Positions 26,498 to 35,524 of a stretch of DNA of 53,123 nucleotides are shown here, piece by piece. Numbering within the stretch: position 1 is the first letter of the stretch; each line of letters begins with the position of its first letter. Location: assembly GCF_001429505.1 (NCBI RefSeq), contig NZ_LMJW01000020.1:141858-194980 (forward strand), given 5' to 3'. The DNA comes from Allobosea sp. Root483D1. GTDB lineage: Bacteria; Pseudomonadota; Alphaproteobacteria; Rhizobiales; Beijerinckiaceae. The notes under the pieces were generated by a model, which saw only the letters and a program-made list of their open reading frames with translations, had not been told where the DNA came from and searched no databases. Position numbers and translations under genes: made by a program.

Positions 26498-27202
26498 ATG
26501 GCAGGAGAAAAAGTCGCGATCGTTACCGCCGGCGGTAGCGGCATGGGCGCAGCGGCGGCGAAGCGGCTGGCGCAGGACGGCTTCAAGGTCGCGATCCTGT
26601 CTTCTTCCGGCAAGGGCGAGGCGCTGGCCAAGGAGCTCGGCGGCTTCGGCGTCACCGGCTCGAACCAGTCGAACGACGATCTCAAGCGCCTGGTCGATGA
26701 GACGATGGCGCGCTTCGGCCGCATCGACGTGCTGGTCAACAGCGCCGGTCACGGCCCGCGCGCTCCGATCACCGAGATCACCGACGAGCAATGGCATACC
26801 GGGCTCGACGTCTACCTGATGAACGTGATCCGGCCGACCCGGCTGGTCGCGCCCGTGATGGCGGCGCAGACATCAGGCGCGATCATCAACATCTCGACCG
26901 CCTGGGCCTTCGAGCCGGCGGCCAATTTCCCGACCTCGGCGGTGTTCCGCGCCGGGCTCGCCGCCTACACCAAGCTCTTCGCCGACCAGTATGCGGCGCA
27001 GAATGTGCGGATGAACAATGTCCTGCCCGGCTGGATCGACTCGCTGCCGCAGACCGAGGAGCGCCGCGATGGCGTGCCGATGCAGCGCTACGGCACCAGC
27101 GAGGAGATCGCCGCGACGATCGCCTTCCTCGCCTCGGAGGGCGCCGGCTACATTACTGGCCAGAACCTGCGCGTCGATGGCGGCTTGATGCGCTCGCTCT
27201 AG
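26498..27202 (+). CDS. Short-chain dehydrogenase/reductase
   Basis: A 234-residue SDR. The cofactor motif is TAGGSGMG (usual TGxxxGxG with Ala in second place), and NSAGHG is the structural Asn block. The position of the usual catalytic Tyr reads FPTSAVFRAGLAAYTK, so YxxxK is replaced by VFRAG around that point, and the enzyme may be a divergent or non-canonical SDR. I choose the ATG at 26498 because GGAG lies six bases upstream; ATGs at 26483 and 26486 are alternatives. Divergent from a LysR gene. Confidence 0.85.
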   Translation: MAGEKVAIVTAGGSGMGAAAAKRLAQDGFKVAILSSSGKGEALAKELGGFGVTGSNQSNDDLKRLVDETMARFGRIDVLVNSAGHGPRAPITEITDEQWHTGLDVYLMNVIRPTRLVAPVMAAQTSGAIINISTAWAFEPAANFPTSAVFRAGLAAYTKLFADQYAAQNVRMNNVLPGWIDSLPQTEERRDGVPMQRYGTSEEIAATIAFLASEGAGYITGQNLRVDGGLMRSL

Positions 27203-27249
27203 GAGCGTAGCCATCGCGCCGCACGGTTTTGACGAACGGAGCAGGCGCG

Positions 27250-28032
27250 ATGACGGGCAAGGTCGACTGGGATGCGAACCAGTATCTGCGCTTCGAGGAC
27301 GAGCGGACGCGCCCGCCGCTCGACCTGATCCAGCGCGTGCGCCTCACCGACCCGCAACGCTGCATCGATCTCGGCTGCGGGCCGGGCAACAGCACCGAGC
27401 TGGTCGCCGCCCGCTTTCCGAATGCCGCCGTCGAGGGCCTCGATTCCTCGTCGGACATGCTCGACAAGGCCCGCAAGCGCCTGCCGCAGCTCTCCTTCAC
27501 CCTGGCCGATCTCGGGGATTGGACGGCGGATGGGCGCTACGACCTGATCTTTGCCAATGCGGCGCTGCAATGGATTCCCGATCATCCCGCCTTGTTCGCG
27601 CGGTTGGCGCGGTCACTCGCGCCGGGTGGTACGCTCGCGGTGCAGATGCCCAACAACCTCAGCGAACCCTCGCATGTCGCCATGGACGAGGCCGCCACTG
27701 AAGGGCCGTGGGTGGCTCGCCTCGCCAATGCCCGGGCATCGAAGGCTGCGATCGGTTCGTTCTCGGATTATCGGCGCTGGCTGATGGAGGCCGGCTGCCA
27801 GGTCGACATCTGGCAGACGACCTATGTCCACGCGCTTGCGGGCCATGATGCGATCGTCGAGTGGTTCAAGAGCACGGGCCTCAAGCCTTATATCGATCCG
27901 CTGCCGGCCGAGGAGCGCGACGCCTTCCTCGCCCGCTACCGTGAGAAGATCGCGGCAGCCTATCCGGTCGAGCCGGACGGCAAGGTCCTGTTGCGCTTCC
28001 CGCGTCTGTTCATCCTGGCGACCCGGGCATAA
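27250..28032 (+). CDS. tam: Trans-aconitate 2-methyltransferase-like SAM methyltransferase
   Basis: A 260-residue SAM-dependent methyltransferase resembling Tam along its length: DWDANQYLRFEDERTRPPLDLI at the start, the SAM motif CIDLGCGPGNSTELV, DLIFANAALQWIPDH, and MPNNLSEPSH. Tam methylates trans-aconitate, which otherwise inhibits aconitase. The ATG at 27250 gives the family opening MTGKVDWD; an upstream ATG at 27229 is possible. It lies 47 bases after the SDR and converges on the antiporter gene. Confidence 0.88.
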   Translation: MTGKVDWDANQYLRFEDERTRPPLDLIQRVRLTDPQRCIDLGCGPGNSTELVAARFPNAAVEGLDSSSDMLDKARKRLPQLSFTLADLGDWTADGRYDLIFANAALQWIPDHPALFARLARSLAPGGTLAVQMPNNLSEPSHVAMDEAATEGPWVARLANARASKAAIGSFSDYRRWLMEAGCQVDIWQTTYVHALAGHDAIVEWFKSTGLKPYIDPLPAEERDAFLARYREKIAAAYPVEPDGKVLLRFPRLFILATRA

Positions 28033-28042
28033 GCCTCGGCGA

Positions 28043-29686
28043 TTAGTGCTGTCCGGTCTTCGTCTCGGCCAGTACGTCGTGCAGGACGAGCTCATGCGCC
28101 AGCGCGTTGAAGGTGGCGTCGTCGATCTCGCCTCTCTTGAGCAGGCCGCGCAGAGCCTCGCGCTCGGCCGCCAGTGCGGTGTGGCGCAGGGCACTTTCGG
28201 CCCGCTGCAGCACCACGGCTTCCTCGCGCGGTGTCTTGCCGTCGTCGAGGAGAGCGAGGCGGCGCCGATAGGTCGCGATCAAGCCCTCCGCCACCGCTTG
28301 GTCGACGGTGGCGGCGCCGTCGGTGCCGCCACGATGGGCGACGCTTTCCAGACGAGCGATCGCGGCTTCGGTGGCCGTGATCCGCGCCCGCCGCATCTCG
28401 GTGGCGTGGGCAGCCCCCTGGCCGGCGGCGAGCCCGCGCACGAGCGGCGGCAGGCCGATGCTGGCGATGACCAGCCAGAGCAGGATCACGCCCGCGGCCA
28501 GGAAGATAGCGGCGTCGCGTCCCGGAAAGGGCGAGCCGTCGAGTGCGAGAACCGGCAATGACAATACGCCGGCGAGCGTGACGGCGCCGCGCACGCCGGC
28601 GATCGAACCGGCGAACCGGGTTCGCGCCGTGGTGTGGATCGGCTGGAGACGAAGGCGCAGGACAATGGCGCGGCTCAACGCGATGGCGACGGTGATCCAG
28701 ACAAAGCGCAGCAGGATCAGGCAGAGCGTCAGCGCGACGATGATGCCGAGCGGCTGCCAGAGCCAGTGCGTATCGATCAACGCTGGCGGGACGGTACGGA
28801 TGATCGCCGGCAATTGCAGGCCGAGCAGGACGAAGAGCGTGCCGTTCAGGAGAAAGGCGAGCATCGTCCAGAAGGAGTGGGCGAGCATATAGGCGGAGAC
28901 GCTGAGCTGGTTCGCGGTCCGCGTCCGCCCGACCGTCAGGCCGGCGACGACGGCGGCGAGCACGCCGGAGGCATGCACGGTTTCCGCCGCGAGGAAGGCG
29001 GCGAAAGGCAGGAGCATGATGACCAGAACCTGCGCCTCCGGCGCGATCCGGTCGAACTTCGCCAGCAGTTTCAGCGCCCAGGAGACGACGATGACAGCGA
29101 GCAGGCCGGCTGCGATACCGCCGGCGACAGCGAAGAGGAAGGCGAGCGAGGCCTGCCAGAGCGAGAAGCTGCCGGTCAGCGCAGCGGCGGTGGCGAAGCG
29201 GAAGATCACCAGGCCGGAGGCATCGTTGAGCAGCGATTCCCCTTCGAGCACGTGTATCAGGTCCTTCGGCACGCTCTCCTTGTCGACGATGGAAGAGACC
29301 GCGACGGCGTCGGTCGGCGAGAGCACGGCGGCGAATGCGAAGGCGACCGGCAACGGCATGGTCGGTACCAGCCAGTGCAAAGCGAGGCCGCAGAAGAGGG
29401 TGGTGAAGAAGACGAGACCGAAGGCGAGCGACAGGATGGGCCGCATCAGCCGGCGGTATTCACGCTTCGGCGCCTCCCAGGCATCGGCGAAGAGCAGCGG
29501 GGCGATGAAGAGCAGGAGGAAGAGCTCCGGCTCGATATGTGGGTGGAAGCCGGCCGTCGGCCAGGCCAGGGCAGCGCCGAGCGCGATCTGAACGATCGGC
29601 AGCGGGACGATCCTGAACAGCCGGGTCAGTGGCTGCGAGGCCACCACGGCCATGACCAGGATCAGGATGAAGGTGAAGGTCTGCAT
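28043..29686 (-). CDS. CPA1-family Na+/H+ antiporter
   Basis: A 547-residue antiporter with about 12 membrane helices and a cytoplasmic tail of roughly 110 residues rich in Glu, Arg and Ala. The transport motifs are VLSPTDAVAV (122-130) and EGESLLNDASG (148-158, with Asp155). This matches the YjcE/NhaP-like group that exchanges Na+ or K+ for protons at the inner membrane. No regulatory partner is adjacent. Confidence 0.92.
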   Translation of the reverse strand: MQTFTFILILVMAVVASQPLTRLFRIVPLPIVQIALGAALAWPTAGFHPHIEPELFLLLFIAPLLFADAWEAPKREYRRLMRPILSLAFGLVFFTTLFCGLALHWLVPTMPLPVAFAFAAVLSPTDAVAVSSIVDKESVPKDLIHVLEGESLLNDASGLVIFRFATAAALTGSFSLWQASLAFLFAVAGGIAAGLLAVIVVSWALKLLAKFDRIAPEAQVLVIMLLPFAAFLAAETVHASGVLAAVVAGLTVGRTRTANQLSVSAYMLAHSFWTMLAFLLNGTLFVLLGLQLPAIIRTVPPALIDTHWLWQPLGIIVALTLCLILLRFVWITVAIALSRAIVLRLRLQPIHTTARTRFAGSIAGVRGAVTLAGVLSLPVLALDGSPFPGRDAAIFLAAGVILLWLVIASIGLPPLVRGLAAGQGAAHATEMRRARITATEAAIARLESVAHRGGTDGAATVDQAVAEGLIATYRRRLALLDDGKTPREEAVVLQRAESALRHTALAAEREALRGLLKRGEIDDATFNALAHELVLHDVLAETKTGQH

Positions 29687-29785
29687 CGACTACGCGGCCG
29701 GCCCGGTTTGCTTTGGGGTCAGCTGCGAGGTTTATCCTACCGCTATCCGGCGCGCCAAGCGCGCCGGAGACGGTTCAGCGATATC

Positions 29786-30718
29786 TCAGAACGCGACCTT
29801 ATCGGCGCCCTTGAGCTGGAGCTGCTCGCGGGCATCGTCCGGCGTCGCGATCTCGAGACCGAGGCCTTCGATGATCTTGCGGGCGGCGCGGACCTGGTCG
29901 GCATTCGACTTGGCGAGCTGGCCCGGGCCGAGCCAGAGCGAATCCTCCAGGCCGACGCGCAGGTTGCCGCCCATCGCGACCGCCATTGCCGCGATCGGGA
30001 GCTGGTGGCGGCCAGCGCCGAGCACCGACCAGTGATAGTCGTCGCCGAAGAGCCGGTCGGCCGTGCGCTTCATATGGGCGACGTCTTCCGGATGCGGGCC
30101 GATGCCGCCGAGCAGGCCGAAGACCGACTGGACGAAGAAGGGCGGCTTCACCAGCCCGCGATCGACGAAATGGGCCAGCGTATAGAGATGGCCGATGTCG
30201 TAGCACTCGATCTCGAAGCGCGTGCCGTTCTCGGCGCAGGTCGTCAGGATGTTCTCGATGTCCTTGAAGGTGTTCTTGAAGACGCGGTCATTCGAGCCTT
30301 CGAGATAGGGCCGCTCCCAATCGTGCTTGAACTCCTTGAAGCGGTTCAGCATCGGGTAGAGCCCGAAATTCATCGAGCCCATGTTGAGCGAGGCGACCTC
30401 GGGCTTGAAATGGGCGCAGGGTTTCAGCCGCTCCTCGACCAGCATGGTCGGGGCGCCGCCGGTGGTGATGTTGATCACGCAGTTCGAGCGCTGCTTGATC
30501 ACCTTGAGGAAGGGCTCGAACGCCTCCGGCGACTGGTCGGGCTGGCCGGTGACCGGGTTGCGGGCGTGGACATGGACCAGCGCAGCGCCGGCCTCGGCCG
30601 CGCCGACCGCAGCGTCGATGATCTCCTCCGGCGTCACCGGCAGATAGGGCGACATGGAGGGGGTGTGGATCGCGCCGGTGACGGCGCAGGTGATGATGAC
30701 TTTGCGGTTCTTGGCCAT
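29786..30718 (-). CDS. Beta-keto acid cleavage enzyme (BKACE, DUF849)
   Basis: A 310-residue TIM-barrel enzyme of the BKACE family, whose founder is 3-keto-5-aminohexanoate cleavage enzyme. BKACEs react a beta-keto acid with acetyl-CoA to give acetoacetyl-CoA and a new CoA ester or acid. Zinc ligands His49 and His51 (LVHVHARNP) and Glu258 (GLEDSLW) are present, as is the CAVTGA opening. It is the last gene of a minus-strand set with a dehydrogenase and an ABC transporter. The dehydrogenase next door could make its beta-keto acid. Carnitine-derived 3-dehydrocarnitine is one known BKACE substrate; the true one here is unknown. Confidence 0.93.
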   Translation of the reverse strand: MAKNRKVIITCAVTGAIHTPSMSPYLPVTPEEIIDAAVGAAEAGAALVHVHARNPVTGQPDQSPEAFEPFLKVIKQRSNCVINITTGGAPTMLVEERLKPCAHFKPEVASLNMGSMNFGLYPMLNRFKEFKHDWERPYLEGSNDRVFKNTFKDIENILTTCAENGTRFEIECYDIGHLYTLAHFVDRGLVKPPFFVQSVFGLLGGIGPHPEDVAHMKRTADRLFGDDYHWSVLGAGRHQLPIAAMAVAMGGNLRVGLEDSLWLGPGQLAKSNADQVRAARKIIEGLGLEIATPDDAREQLQLKGADKVAF

Positions 30719-30763
30719 GGTCGGGGCTCCGGTCGGATAGGTAGGATTAGTATCGCGTCAGGT

Positions 30764-30852
30764 CGTCATTGCGAGGAGCGTTAGCGACGAAGCAATCCAG
30801 GGGACGTAGAGCACTGCGGCCCATGGATTGCTTCGCTGCGCTCGCAATGACG
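30764..30852. repeat. Intergenic hairpin repeat, CGTCATTGCGAG type
   Basis: An 89-base element opening CGTCATTGCGAG and closing CTCGCAATGACG, with an internal pair AGCAATCCA and TGGATTGCT. It lies between the dehydrogenase and BKACE genes of the same strand, so it may cause partial termination or processing inside the operon. Confidence 0.8.
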
Positions 30853-30863
30853 GCAGGTGTTAC

Positions 30864-31805
30864 TCACGCCGGCTTGCGCTTTGCCGCGCGCTTATGGGCC
30901 TGCAGGGCGGCGAGACGGCTGTCGCGCCAGTCGCTCAGGCGCTTGACCCGCGAGGCCTCCTGCGCGCCGCGCCATTCGCGCATCACCTCGGCGACCGTCT
31001 CCGGCTTGAACGGGTTGCCGAGCCCCTCGGAGGATTTGACCATGCGGTCGAGCGACTCCGAATAGCGCGCGCAATAATCGGGGATGCCGCCCGGCGCATT
31101 GAGTTCGATCGTCTCGAACGGCCCCATGAACGACCAGCGCAAGCCGAGCCCGTCGCGGATCGTCTTGTCGACATCCTCGGCGCTGGCGACGCCCTCGCCG
31201 ACGAGGCGGAACGCCTCGGCCAGCAACACCGCCTGCAAGCGGTTGAGCACGAAACCGGGCTTCTCCTTGCGCAGCATGATCGCGACCTGGCCGGCCTGTT
31301 CGTAGATGCGCTTGGCCTTGGCGACGATCTTGGGGTCGGTCCAGGGCGCCGGTGCCAGCTCGACGATCGGCACCAGATGCGGCGGGTTGACCGGGTGGGC
31401 GACGAGGCAGCGGGCGCGGCCCTTCAGCTCTTCCGAGAAGGTCGAGGCCATGATGAAGGAGGTCGAGGAGGCCAGGATCGCGGAAGCGGGCGCGAGCGCG
31501 TCCATCTGCGCGAAGAGTTCGCGCTTGGCCTCGACTGTCTCCGGCCCGTTCTCCTGCACCAGCGCGACGCCCTTGAGCGCATCGGCGAGGTCCCTGGCGA
31601 CGCGGATGCGGGCGAGCGAGCCCTTGGGATCATCGACGAGGCCATGACCAGCGAGCTCCCTGAGGTTCTTGCCGATATGGACACGGGCGGCCTTGGCGGC
31701 GTCGGGCTTCACATCATGCAGCGCGACCTCGAAGCCGTGGCTGGCGAAGACGGTGGCCCAGGCGCGGCCGATCAGGCCGGAGCCGACGATGGCGATCTTG
31801 GTCAT
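30864..31805 (-). CDS. 3-hydroxyacyl-CoA / L-gulonate 3-dehydrogenase-like enzyme
   Basis: A 313-residue NAD-dependent dehydrogenase of the 3-hydroxyacyl-CoA dehydrogenase fold. The Rossmann motif is GSGLIG (8-13), the catalytic block is LVAHPVNPPHLVPIVEL and the later GFVLNRLQ and GLGLRWSFMGPFETIELN strongly resemble lambda-crystallin (L-gulonate 3-dehydrogenase) and carnitine dehydrogenases. The start is the ATG at 31805. Since a BKACE follows, the likely job is oxidation of a free 3-hydroxy acid to a beta-keto acid. It is separated from its neighbours by hairpin repeats on both sides. Confidence 0.88.
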   Translation of the reverse strand: MTKIAIVGSGLIGRAWATVFASHGFEVALHDVKPDAAKAARVHIGKNLRELAGHGLVDDPKGSLARIRVARDLADALKGVALVQENGPETVEAKRELFAQMDALAPASAILASSTSFIMASTFSEELKGRARCLVAHPVNPPHLVPIVELAPAPWTDPKIVAKAKRIYEQAGQVAIMLRKEKPGFVLNRLQAVLLAEAFRLVGEGVASAEDVDKTIRDGLGLRWSFMGPFETIELNAPGGIPDYCARYSESLDRMVKSSEGLGNPFKPETVAEVMREWRGAQEASRVKRLSDWRDSRLAALQAHKRAAKRKPA

Positions 31806-31848
31806 GCGGGGAGGTTCCGTGACAGGACGTGGCAAAGTGAAAAGCTGC

Positions 31849-31925
31849 CGTCATTCTCGGGCGAAGCGAAGCGCAGACCCGAGAACCTCCGGAGAGAGAT
31901 GCTCGGGTCAGGCCCGAGCATGACG
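31849..31925. repeat. Intergenic hairpin repeat, CGTCATGCTCGGG type (copy 2, short)
   Basis: A 77-base shortened copy, in the inverse orientation to copy 1, starting CGTCATTCTCGGGCGAAGC and ending GGCCCGAGCATGACG. The middle is reduced to AACCTCCGGAGAGAG. Both sub-hairpins are kept. It lies between the fused Liv gene and the dehydrogenase. Confidence 0.8.
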
Positions 31926-31947
31926 CACTGAACGGAGGGGCGGCACA

Positions 31948-34473
31948 TCACAGCCAGAGCACCTGCCGCCTCAGCGCCAGGTCCTGGCTCAGCGCGCGCG
32001 AGGGGCCGGTATGGGTGACCTGGCCGCGCTCAAGCACGACGGTGCGGTCGGAGAGCGCCAGCGCGAGGTCGAGATGGTGGTCGACGATGACGATGGCGAT
32101 CTCCTTCCGGAGCTTGTCGAAGGCCTCGAACAATTCCTCGACTACTGCCGGGGCCAGTCCCTCGAACGGCTCGTCGAGCAGCAGCACGCGGGTATCGCCG
32201 GAGAGCGCGCGCGCCACCGCCACCATCTGCTGTTCGCCGCCGGAAAGGTAGTCGGCCGGCGAATGCCAGCGCTGCTTGATGCGCGGGAAGAAGGCGAAGA
32301 TCTTCTCGTCTTCCCAATGCGTGCCGTTGCCGGTGCGGCGGCGCAGGCGCCCGAGCTCCATATTGTCCTTGACGCTCATGCCGGCGAAGAGGCCACGGCC
32401 CTGCGGCACATAGGCAATGCCGGCGCGGGCGATCTGGGCCGGCGGCAGGCGAGCGATGTCGCTGCCGGCAAGGCTGATCGAACCGGAGGCTGGCGGCGCG
32501 ATGCCGGTCACGGTCTTGAGCAGGGTCGACTTGCCGGCGCCGTTGCGGCCGAGCAGGGCGACGATCTCGTTCTCGTGGACGTCGAAGGTAACCTGCCGCA
32601 GGATGTGGCTCTTGCCGTAGAAGGTGTCGACGCCCGCCAGTCCGAGCAGGGCCTTGTCGCCGGCGGCGCTCTCGCGCGGCTTCTCGGCCAGCGCGTGGGC
32701 GCCGGAGCCGATGTAGACCTCCTGCACCTTGGGCGAGGAGCGGGCGTCCTCGACCGTGCCGTCGACCAGCACCGAGCCTTCGTTCATCACCGTGACATGG
32801 TCGGCGATGGCGAAGACGCGGTCTATGTCATGCTCGACCAGCAACACCGGCAACTCGGTCGAGATCGACTTGATCAGGTTGCCGACGCGCTCGCGCTCGG
32901 CCGCGGCGAGGCCGGCGAGCGGCTCGTCGAGCAGGAGGATGCGCGGGCTGGTGGCGAGCGCGAGCGACATGTCGAGCAGGCGTTGGCCGCCATAGCTGAG
33001 CGAGCCGGCCTCCGCCGTTTCGATGCCGGAGAGGCCCATGGTCGAGATGACCTGACGGGTCTCGTCATTGACCTGGTCGAGGGCGCCGGCTGACTGCCAG
33101 AGACCGAAGCGCTGGGCTGACCGGGCCTGCACGGCGAGCCGGACGTTCTCGGCGACCGAGAGTGTCGGGAACAGGTTGGTGATCTGAAAGGCGCGGCCGA
33201 TACCGGCCCGGGTGATCGCTTCGGGCGAAAGGCCGGCGATGTCGCGATCGCGCAGCCGAACCTGCCCGCGGTCCGGCTTGAACAGGCCGGAGATCAGGTT
33301 GAACGCGGTGGTCTTGCCCGCGCCGTTGGGGCCGATCAGCGCATGCAGCTTCCGGTCGCGCATGGTGATGTCCACATTCTCGACCGCCTTGATGCCGCCG
33401 AAGCTCTTGGCGAGCCCGGTCGCGGTCAGGATGGTGCCGTCGCCGGCATCCCCAGGCTTCATGAAGGCGGGGAGTTCGACCGCGCCGGCCTTGCGGGCCG
33501 ACATCGCCGCGTCCTCCGCGACCTGCTTGCGGAAAGGCTTGAGCAGGCGCTGGCCTACGCCGACGAGGCCGTCAGGCGAAAAGACGATGAAGGCGACGAA
33601 GAGCAGGCCGAACCAGAACAGCCAGTTCTCGGTGACGCTGGAGAGCAAGTCGCGGAAGACGACGAAGAAGAGCGCGCCGAGCGCCGGGCCGAGGAAGGAG
33701 CGCATGCCGCCGATCACCACCATCGCCAGCAATTCGCCGGAGAAGGCGACCGAGATCGGCTCGGCCGAGGTCATGCGGTTGTTGAAGAGCAGGAGCGTGC
33801 CGGCAAGGCCGGTGAGCGCGGCCGAGACGGTGAAGGCGACGAGCTTGTAGCGGTTCGTGGCATAGCCGAGGAAGCGGGCGCGCTGCTCGTTCTCGCGGAT
33901 TGCGACGAGCACGGTGCCGACCGGCGAGCGATGGAAGCGCCAGAGCCCGTAGACCACGGCGAAGCCGATCGTCGCCACCAGCCCATAGAAGGGCAGGGCG
34001 GTCTCGAAATCGATGCCGGCGAAGAGCGGGCGCTTGATGCCGCCGAGACCGTCCTCGCCGCCGGTGACCGAGGTCCAGCGGAAGGCGACCGAATAGATCA
34101 TGGCGGCGAGCGCCAGGGTCAGCAGCGAGAAATAGACGCCTTTGCGGCGCAGGATCAGGGCGCCGAAGGCGAAAGCGATGAGGGCGACGAGCGCGACCGC
34201 CAGCAGGATCGGCAAGGCGAACTGGCCGGGCAGCCAGTTGCGCTGGATCAGGCCGGCCGCATAGGCGGCAATGCCGAACCAGGCGCCATGACCGAAGGAG
34301 ACGAGCCCGGTCGTGCCGACCAGCACATTGAGCGCCATGCAGGCGATGGCGAAGACGACGACCTCAGTGGCCGAGGTGGTGCCGAGCCCGACCGCATGCA
34401 TCAGCGTGGGCAGGATGGCGAGGCCAATTACGGCGAGGACGAGCGGGAGGTAATCGCGCTGGGAGCTGGTCAT
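31948..34473 (-). CDS. LivM-LivG-LivF fusion: ABC permease plus two ATPases
   Basis: One 841-residue frame carries three parts of a branched-chain-amino-acid-type ABC transporter. Residues about 1-325 are a LivM permease (GLVSFGHGAWFGIAAYAAG and about ten helices). Residues about 345-595 are a LivG ATPase (Walker A GPNGAGKT 381-388, LSYGGQRLLDMSLALA, LLLDEPLAG). Residues about 608-841 are a LivF ATPase (Walker A GRNGAGKS 642-649, LSGGEQQMVAVARAL, LLLDEPFEG). Linkers are short (AEDAAMSARKAGAVELPAFMKP and AEKPRESAAGDK). LivH is next upstream. No stop or frame break is seen. The substrate probably matches the neighbouring dehydrogenase and BKACE. Confidence 0.93.
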   Translation of the reverse strand: MTSSQRDYLPLVLAVIGLAILPTLMHAVGLGTTSATEVVVFAIACMALNVLVGTTGLVSFGHGAWFGIAAYAAGLIQRNWLPGQFALPILLAVALVALIAFAFGALILRRKGVYFSLLTLALAAMIYSVAFRWTSVTGGEDGLGGIKRPLFAGIDFETALPFYGLVATIGFAVVYGLWRFHRSPVGTVLVAIRENEQRARFLGYATNRYKLVAFTVSAALTGLAGTLLLFNNRMTSAEPISVAFSGELLAMVVIGGMRSFLGPALGALFFVVFRDLLSSVTENWLFWFGLLFVAFIVFSPDGLVGVGQRLLKPFRKQVAEDAAMSARKAGAVELPAFMKPGDAGDGTILTATGLAKSFGGIKAVENVDITMRDRKLHALIGPNGAGKTTAFNLISGLFKPDRGQVRLRDRDIAGLSPEAITRAGIGRAFQITNLFPTLSVAENVRLAVQARSAQRFGLWQSAGALDQVNDETRQVISTMGLSGIETAEAGSLSYGGQRLLDMSLALATSPRILLLDEPLAGLAAAERERVGNLIKSISTELPVLLVEHDIDRVFAIADHVTVMNEGSVLVDGTVEDARSSPKVQEVYIGSGAHALAEKPRESAAGDKALLGLAGVDTFYGKSHILRQVTFDVHENEIVALLGRNGAGKSTLLKTVTGIAPPASGSISLAGSDIARLPPAQIARAGIAYVPQGRGLFAGMSVKDNMELGRLRRRTGNGTHWEDEKIFAFFPRIKQRWHSPADYLSGGEQQMVAVARALSGDTRVLLLDEPFEGLAPAVVEELFEAFDKLRKEIAIVIVDHHLDLALALSDRTVVLERGQVTHTGPSRALSQDLALRRQVLWL

Positions 34474-34480
34474 GTCGTCC

Positions 34481-35356
34481 TCACTCGAAGCGCTGGATGC
34501 GCTCGCCGAACAGGCCGCGCGGACGGAAGAGCAGGACGAGCAGCATCATCAGGTAGATCACCGCGGTCGACCATTGCGTCAGGCCAAGGCCGATGGTGAT
34601 GCCCTTGACCAGGCCGACCATCAGGGCGGCGACGACGACGCCCCAGAAGGAGCCGAGACCGCCGATGACGACGACGACGAAGGCCGGCGTGATGATCTCC
34701 TGGCCCATGGCCGGATGGATCGAATAGATCGGCGCGAGCAGCACGCCGGCAAGGCCGGCAAGGCCGATGCCGATGCCGGCGACCGTCATCATGTAAGGCT
34801 GGAGCGAGATGCCGAGCGCGCCGACCATGTCGGGGTTCTGCACGCCGGCGCGCACGACGCGGCCGAAGGCGGTGCGCTGCAAGAGGAACCAGAGGCCGAG
34901 CACGCAGGCCGCGGCGATCAGGATCAGTAGGGCCCGGTAGCGCGAATAGATGAAGTCGCCGATGAAGATCTGGCCGCGCAGCGCCGGCGGGATCGAGAAG
35001 GAGAGCGGCGGCGCGCCGAAGATCATGCGCAGCGACTGCTCGGCGACCATGGCGAGGCCGAAGGTCAGCAGCAGCGAGAGGATCGGGTCGGAGCGATAGA
35101 AGCGCTGGAACAGCCCGCGCTCGATGACGATGCCGATCAGCGCGACCAGCACAGGTGAGGCGATGATCGCGCCGCCGAAGCCGATATGCGGGGCGAGCAC
35201 GATCGTGAGATAGGCGCCGATCGCATAGAAGGCGCCATGCGCCAGGTTGACGATGCCGCCGAGCGAGAAGATCAGCGACAGACCGAGCGCGATCAGGAGG
35301 TAATAGACCCCGTCGAGCAGCCCGTTCAGCACCTGCTGGATAAAAAGGGTGAGCAA
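34481..35356 (-). CDS. LivH-type ABC permease, TTG start
   Basis: A 291-residue permease with about eight helices, opening LTLFIQQVLNGLLDGVYYLLIALGLSL and carrying GGIVNLAHGAFYAIGAY, the usual LivH pattern. No ATG lies in frame near the start; the TTG at 35356 gives exactly the family N-terminus. It ends seven bases before the fused LivMGF gene and forms the membrane pore with its LivM part. Confidence 0.92.
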   Translation of the reverse strand: MLTLFIQQVLNGLLDGVYYLLIALGLSLIFSLGGIVNLAHGAFYAIGAYLTIVLAPHIGFGGAIIASPVLVALIGIVIERGLFQRFYRSDPILSLLLTFGLAMVAEQSLRMIFGAPPLSFSIPPALRGQIFIGDFIYSRYRALLILIAAACVLGLWFLLQRTAFGRVVRAGVQNPDMVGALGISLQPYMMTVAGIGIGLAGLAGVLLAPIYSIHPAMGQEIITPAFVVVVIGGLGSFWGVVVAALMVGLVKGITIGLGLTQWSTAVIYLMMLLVLLFRPRGLFGERIQRFE

Positions 35357-35408
35357 GGGATGGCCTTTACGGGGTTGCGCGGTGGGGCGGTTTGCCGGGC
35401 GGAGGGCT

Positions 35409-35516
35409 CGTCATGCTCGGGCTCGACCCGAGCATCTCAGGCCGAAGGAGGCGCCAGCCGGCGCCTTCCCGTCATGAGATTCTCGGGTCTGCGCTTCGCT
35501 TCGCCCGAGAATGACG
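35409..35516. repeat. Intergenic hairpin repeat, CGTCATGCTCGGG type (copy 3)
   Basis: A 108-base copy starting CGTCATGCTCGGGCTCGAC and ending TCGCCCGAGAATGACG, with a central GGCGCCAGCCGGCGCC dyad. It sits between livK and livH, inside what should be one transcription unit, where a hairpin could make livK mRNA more abundant than the rest. Confidence 0.85.
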
Positions 35517-35524
35517 TAGGCGCC

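Noticed and set aside
28634..30784. 716-residue open frame on the plus strand
   Set aside because: Shadow of the antiporter and BKACE genes and the gap between them.
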